Assembly: GCA_018716545.1 (NCBI GenBank)
Contig: DVJU01000047.1
Span: forward strand, 1 to 7,752
Reading direction: 5' to 3'
DNA from: Scatomorpha pullicola
GTDB taxonomy: Bacteria; Bacillota; Clostridia; Oscillospirales; Oscillospiraceae
Length of the DNA: 7,752 bases
Each line of letters starts with the position of its first letter. The stretch's first letter is position 1. The notes under the pieces were generated by a model. That model worked only from the letters and a program-made list of their open reading frames with translations. It was not told the DNA's origin and did not search any database. Of the stretch, positions 5,335 to 7,752 are shown one piece after another. A program made the translations under genes and the position numbers.

Positions 5335-6750
5335 TCAGACTACCTGAGCCTTTATGAGGTTGGTGCTGCCCGCGAGGCCTATCGGTATGCCGGCGGTGAT
5401 GACGACCATCTGTCCGCTCTCCACGGCGCCCTCCTTGAGCGCGCTCTGCACGCACATGGAGAAAAGACGGTCGGTGGAGTCCACGTATCCGGCCAGCAGC
5501 GGCCTGACGCCCCAGGAGATGGCCAGCTGGCGGCGCGCACGCTCGGTCGTGGTGAAGGCCACGATGGGACAGGCGGGGCGGAAGCGCGAGATCATGCGCG
5601 CGGTGTGACCCGTCTGCGTGGGGGTGAGTATGGCGTCCGCCTCCAGGTCCATGGCCGTCTGACAGCTGGCGTGGGTGACGGCGTCGTTTATGTCGCGGCC
5701 GGGCTTGAACTCAAAGCGGCGGAAGCGTCCCCAGTAGTCCGTGGCCAGCTCGGCGGCGCGGATGGTGTCCACCATCGTCTGCACGGCCTCGAGCGGGTAC
5801 TTGCCGGACGCAGTCTCGCCGGAGAGCATGACGCAGCTGGTGCCGTCGAACACGGCATTGGCCACGTCCGACACCTCGGCGCGCGTGGGACGCGGGTTGC
5901 GGATCATGGAGTCCAGCATCTGCGTGGCCGTGATGACCGGCTTGCCTGCCATGCTGGTCTTCTTTATCATGGTCTTTTGCAGGATGGGCACCTCGTAGGC
6001 GGGTATCTCGACGCCCAGGTCGCCGCGCGCGACCATCAGTCCGTCGCTGGCCGCGATGATCTCGTCGAGGTTCTCCACGCCCTCGCTGTTCTCTATCTTG
6101 GATATGATGCGGATGTGCTCGCCGCCGTACTCCTTGAGGCAGGCGCGGATGTCCTCCACGTCGGAGGCCTTGCGCACGAAGGACGCGGCGACAAAGTCGA
6201 AGTCCTGCTCCACGGCGAAGCGCAGATCTTCCTTGTCCTTCTCCGTGAGTGAGGGGAGCTGGATGTGCACGTCGGGGATGTTGATGCTCTTGTTGCTGGA
6301 GAGCGGCCCGCCGCAGGCAACGGCACACACGATGTCCTGGCCGCGGACTTCCTCCACGCGCAGCTCGATGAGTCCGTCGTCGATGAGCACGCGGCAGCCG
6401 GGCTTCAGCTCGTTGTGCAGGTTGGAATAGGTGACGGAGACACAGCTCTCGTCGCCGGGCACGTCTCTGGTGGTAAGGGTAAACGCAGCGCCCTCCGCGA
6501 GTGTGACCGAGCCGGAGGCAAAGGTCTTCACTCTGATTTCGGGTCCCTTGGTGTCCAGAATCGTGGCCACGGCGGCGCCCAGCTCGTCGCGCACACGCTT
6601 GACCTTGGTGAGCAGCGCCAGGTGGCTCTCATGGGTGCCGTGGGAGAAGTTGAAGCGGGCGGCGTCCATGCCGGCAAGCATCAGGGCGCGCAGCTTCTCC
6701 TCGTTGTCCACCGCGGGTCCCATGGTGCAGATTATCTTAGTTTTTCTCAA
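5335..6750 (-). CDS. pyk: Pyruvate kinase
   Basis: This glycolytic enzyme converts phosphoenolpyruvate and ADP to pyruvate and ATP in the cytosol. Residues visible (471 aa from the chosen start) include R32-N34-S36-H37 (substrate/nucleotide binding), LDTKGPEIR at 65-73, the B domain at roughly 74-165, SKIEN with catalytic K218 and metal-binding E220, ARGDLGVE at 241-248, ATQMLDSM at 275-282, and PTRAEVSDVANAVFDG at 288-303. The C domain runs from about 345. E71 in the TKGPE motif is the residue of K+-dependent enzymes (K+-independent ones carry Lys). It lacks the extra C-terminal PEP-utiliser-like domain of the Bacillus enzyme. I start it at TTG 6750, 7 bases after GGAGGG. A TTG at 6765 would overlap that RBS and has none of its own. 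A 12-bp palindrome overlaps the RBS. The gene has its own promoter and ends at the shared terminator. Confidence 0.97.
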   Translation of the reverse strand: MRKTKIICTMGPAVDNEEKLRALMLAGMDAARFNFSHGTHESHLALLTKVKRVRDELGAAVATILDTKGPEIRVKTFASGSVTLAEGAAFTLTTRDVPGDESCVSVTYSNLHNELKPGCRVLIDDGLIELRVEEVRGQDIVCAVACGGPLSSNKSINIPDVHIQLPSLTEKDKEDLRFAVEQDFDFVAASFVRKASDVEDIRACLKEYGGEHIRIISKIENSEGVENLDEIIAASDGLMVARGDLGVEIPAYEVPILQKTMIKKTSMAGKPVITATQMLDSMIRNPRPTRAEVSDVANAVFDGTSCVMLSGETASGKYPLEAVQTMVDTIRAAELATDYWGRFRRFEFKPGRDINDAVTHASCQTAMDLEADAILTPTQTGHTARMISRFRPACPIVAFTTTERARRQLAISWGVRPLLAGYVDSTDRLFSMCVQSALKEGAVESGQMVVITAGIPIGLAGSTNLIKAQVV

Positions 6751-6782
6751 GGGATATCCCTCCAAAAAATAGTTCGTTATTT

Positions 6783-6811
6783 ATTATACAATATTCTCCC
6801 CGAGCTTACAA
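6783..6811 (-). promoter_or_regulatory. pyk promoter
   Basis: On the minus strand, -35 TTGTAA (6806-6811, 4 of 6 consensus), a 17-bp spacer and a perfect -10 TATAAT (6783-6788). The predicted start near 6776 leaves a leader of about 25 nt before the TTG start at 6750. It lies between the nucleotidyltransferase stop and pyk, so pyk does not depend on the upstream gene. Confidence 0.82.
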
Positions 6812-6857
6812 GTAAAGTATTGATACCCGCCTGTAAAAATTGTGTGACTTGCGCGCC

Positions 6858-7508
6858 TCAGGCTCCGCCGCCCAGCGCGGTTATCTGCTCCGCCGCCCAG
6901 GCCAGCAGCCGGGTGGAAGCGGCGTCGAAGTCCCCGGCGGGCGCGCTCTCTATGAGGTCGCGCTCGGCCTCCGGGCGGCGAGAGAGCAGCTCGGCGCGCG
7001 TGCGCAGACGCTCGCCGGTCTCGACGCAGTGTATGGCTCGCAGCGCGAAGAAGGCGGACTTATATAGCTCCGCGAGCGCATCCGCGCTGCGCGCGTGTAT
7101 GAGGTTGTGCACGCAGGCGTGGTATATGCCGCAGACCGAGCCGAGCGCCGCCCTGCGCACGTCCTGCGCGCCCACGCGCCCGGCCAGCTCGTCCAGCGAG
7201 CCGTAGACAGGCAGCGTGTCCAGGCAGAAGGAGAACAGCTCCTCCGGCAGCCAGCGCTCCAGCTCGCGCCGGCCGGAGACGAAGCCGCAGAGCTTGCCGC
7301 GCTCCGGCAGCGCCGCGACGCACTTGCGGTAGCGCTCCGCATCGTCGGCAGTCAGAGCGTCGAGTATCAGCACGACGTCTATGTCGCTTTGCTCGCGCGC
7401 CTCTCCGCGCGCCCGGGAGCCCTGTATGCCCATGAAGTACACGCGCTGTGCGCCGAACTCGCCCTCGACGGCCTCGCGCCACAGCGCCAGCCACTTGTCA
7501 AGTTGCAT
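6858..7508 (-). CDS. Nucleotidyltransferase-domain protein (GSX10DXD, Pol-beta-like)
   Basis: A 216-residue soluble protein. YFMGIQGSRARG...SDIDVVLIL (24-49) contains the exact GSX10DXD signature of minimal and kanamycin-type nucleotidyltransferases: G30-S31, then D42 and D44, the two metal-binding aspartates. A third acidic residue could be D97 in SFCLDTLPVYGSLDEL (93-108). Such domains move a nucleotide from an NTP to a protein, antibiotic or other hydroxyl. The C-terminal half is mainly helical (119-164 and 195-212), like the helical partner domain in many members, but I see no HEPN R-X4-6-H motif. The ATG at 7508 has AGGAGG (7517-7522 on the plus strand) at 8-base spacing. No toxin or resistance gene is adjacent within the window, and pyk downstream has its own promoter. 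Substrate unknown. MntA-like antitoxin and aminoglycoside nucleotidyltransferase relatives are alternatives I cannot separate. Confidence 0.85.
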   Translation of the reverse strand: MQLDKWLALWREAVEGEFGAQRVYFMGIQGSRARGEAREQSDIDVVLILDALTADDAERYRKCVAALPERGKLCGFVSGRRELERWLPEELFSFCLDTLPVYGSLDELAGRVGAQDVRRAALGSVCGIYHACVHNLIHARSADALAELYKSAFFALRAIHCVETGERLRTRAELLSRRPEAERDLIESAPAGDFDAASTRLLAWAAEQITALGGGA

Positions 7509-7535
7509 GTTATATACCTCCTCGCATTGGATAGC

Positions 7536-7550
7536 GCCGCGCAGCGCGGC
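7536..7550 (-). repeat. Hairpin in the nucleotidyltransferase leader
   Basis: A perfect 6-bp inverted repeat GCCGCG / CGCGGC with a 3-base loop, 14 bases upstream of the AGGAGG site. It contains CGCAGCGC (7540-7547, plus strand), which recurs at 7581-7588. No T-tract follows, so it is not an obvious terminator. Confidence 0.55.
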
Positions 7551-7562
7551 CGTGGACTATAC

Positions 7563-7590
7563 ATTATCATATATCAGCCCCGCAGCGCAA
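7563..7590 (-). promoter_or_regulatory. Possible weak promoter for the nucleotidyltransferase gene
   Basis: On the minus strand, TTGCGC (7585-7590) and GATAAT (7563-7568) are separated by 16 bp. The -35 matches only 3 of 6 positions and overlaps the large hairpin at 7578-7604. I found no better candidate up to the window edge, so this is a tentative call. Confidence 0.3.
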
Positions 7591-7604
7591 GGAGCGCTGC
7601 GGGG
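7578..7604. repeat. Large GC-rich inverted repeat (11-bp perfect stem)
   Basis: CCCCGCAGCGC (7578-7588) and GCGCTGCGGGG (7594-7604) pair perfectly around AAGGA. Neither strand has a following T-run, so it is not a standard intrinsic terminator. It may be a leader structure, an operator-like dyad or a remnant. It shares the octamer CGCAGCGC with the hairpin at 7536-7550. Confidence 0.65.
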
Positions 7605-7752
7605 GAGGGAGCGGTCAGCATACCCATGTGGGGTATTCGCAGCCCGTCAATGGAAACAAAAGTGTGCGCCATCCGTCTCTATAATGCACAAATTAGCTGT
7701 CAGGGCGCAGACAAACGGCATAATTACTTGATTTTTTCATAATTTTAGTGTA
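7605..7752. other. Non-coding right edge, AT-richer, no gene recognised
   Basis: I see no convincing coding sequence here. GC drops to about 40% over 7641-7752, against the much more GC-rich genes to the left. It holds a 6-bp inverted repeat ATACCC / GGGTAT with a 5-base loop (7620-7636) and a TATAAT on the plus strand at 7680-7685 without a matching -35. It probably is intergenic DNA before the next gene outside the window. Confidence 0.5.

Noticed and set aside
6751..6765. TTG at 6765 as the pyk start
   Set aside because: The GGAGGG ribosome binding site overlaps this codon; the next in-frame TTG at 6750 has it at 7-base spacing and gives the usual pyruvate kinase N-terminus (MRKTKIICTMGP).
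7680..7685. TATAAT on the plus strand
   Set aside because: No -35 match at 15-19 bp upstream and no plus-strand gene visible before the window edge.

Overview
The window looks like chromosomal core DNA of a GC-rich Firmicute. The best guess is a Clostridia gut anaerobe of the Oscillospiraceae/Ruminococcaceae type. The clues are an S-box (SAM-I) riboswitch with an intrinsic terminator in front of metK, near-consensus TTGACA/TATAAT promoters, AGGAGG-type ribosome binding sites, high GC together with frequent ATA isoleucine codons, and a DUF2461 gene. Genus is not decidable from the sequence alone. I see no rRNA or tRNA gene, insertion sequence, CRISPR array or phage gene.

Layout, left to right. 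(1) Positions 1-1691, minus strand: a strong promoter, a SAM-I riboswitch with its terminator, metK, and then the first 67 codons of a GT4-like glycosyltransferase that runs off the left edge. The glycosyltransferase lies 40 bp behind metK and is probably under the same riboswitch. (2) Positions 1742-2489, minus strand: a DUF2461 gene with its own extended -10 promoter. (3) Positions 2505-5321, plus strand: a divergently transcribed pair of membrane-protein genes. The first is a rhomboid-fold protein without the catalytic Ser/His, carrying a C-terminal Cys/His metal-binding tail. The second is a membrane-anchored PQQ-type beta-propeller displayed outside the cell. (4) A bidirectional terminator at 5289-5321 separates this pair from the convergent pyk gene. 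(5) Positions 5335-6811, minus strand: pyk with its promoter. (6) Positions 6858-7508, minus strand: a GSX10DXD nucleotidyltransferase, preceded by a GC-rich, hairpin-rich leader and an AT-richer stretch to the right edge.

Functionally, metK (S-adenosylmethionine synthesis) and pyk (last step of glycolysis) are housekeeping genes, and metK shows feedback control by its product. The least explained part is the two-gene cassette at 2570-5276, a pseudo-rhomboid with a putative zinc module followed by an exported propeller. The two proteins would sit in the same membrane and may work together, but nothing in the sequence gives their substrate. Secondary points are a detailed switch model for the S-box leader, a shift in isoleucine codon use inside metK that may mark a recombination or assembly junction, and hairpins overlapping the pyk ribosome binding site and preceding the nucleotidyltransferase.
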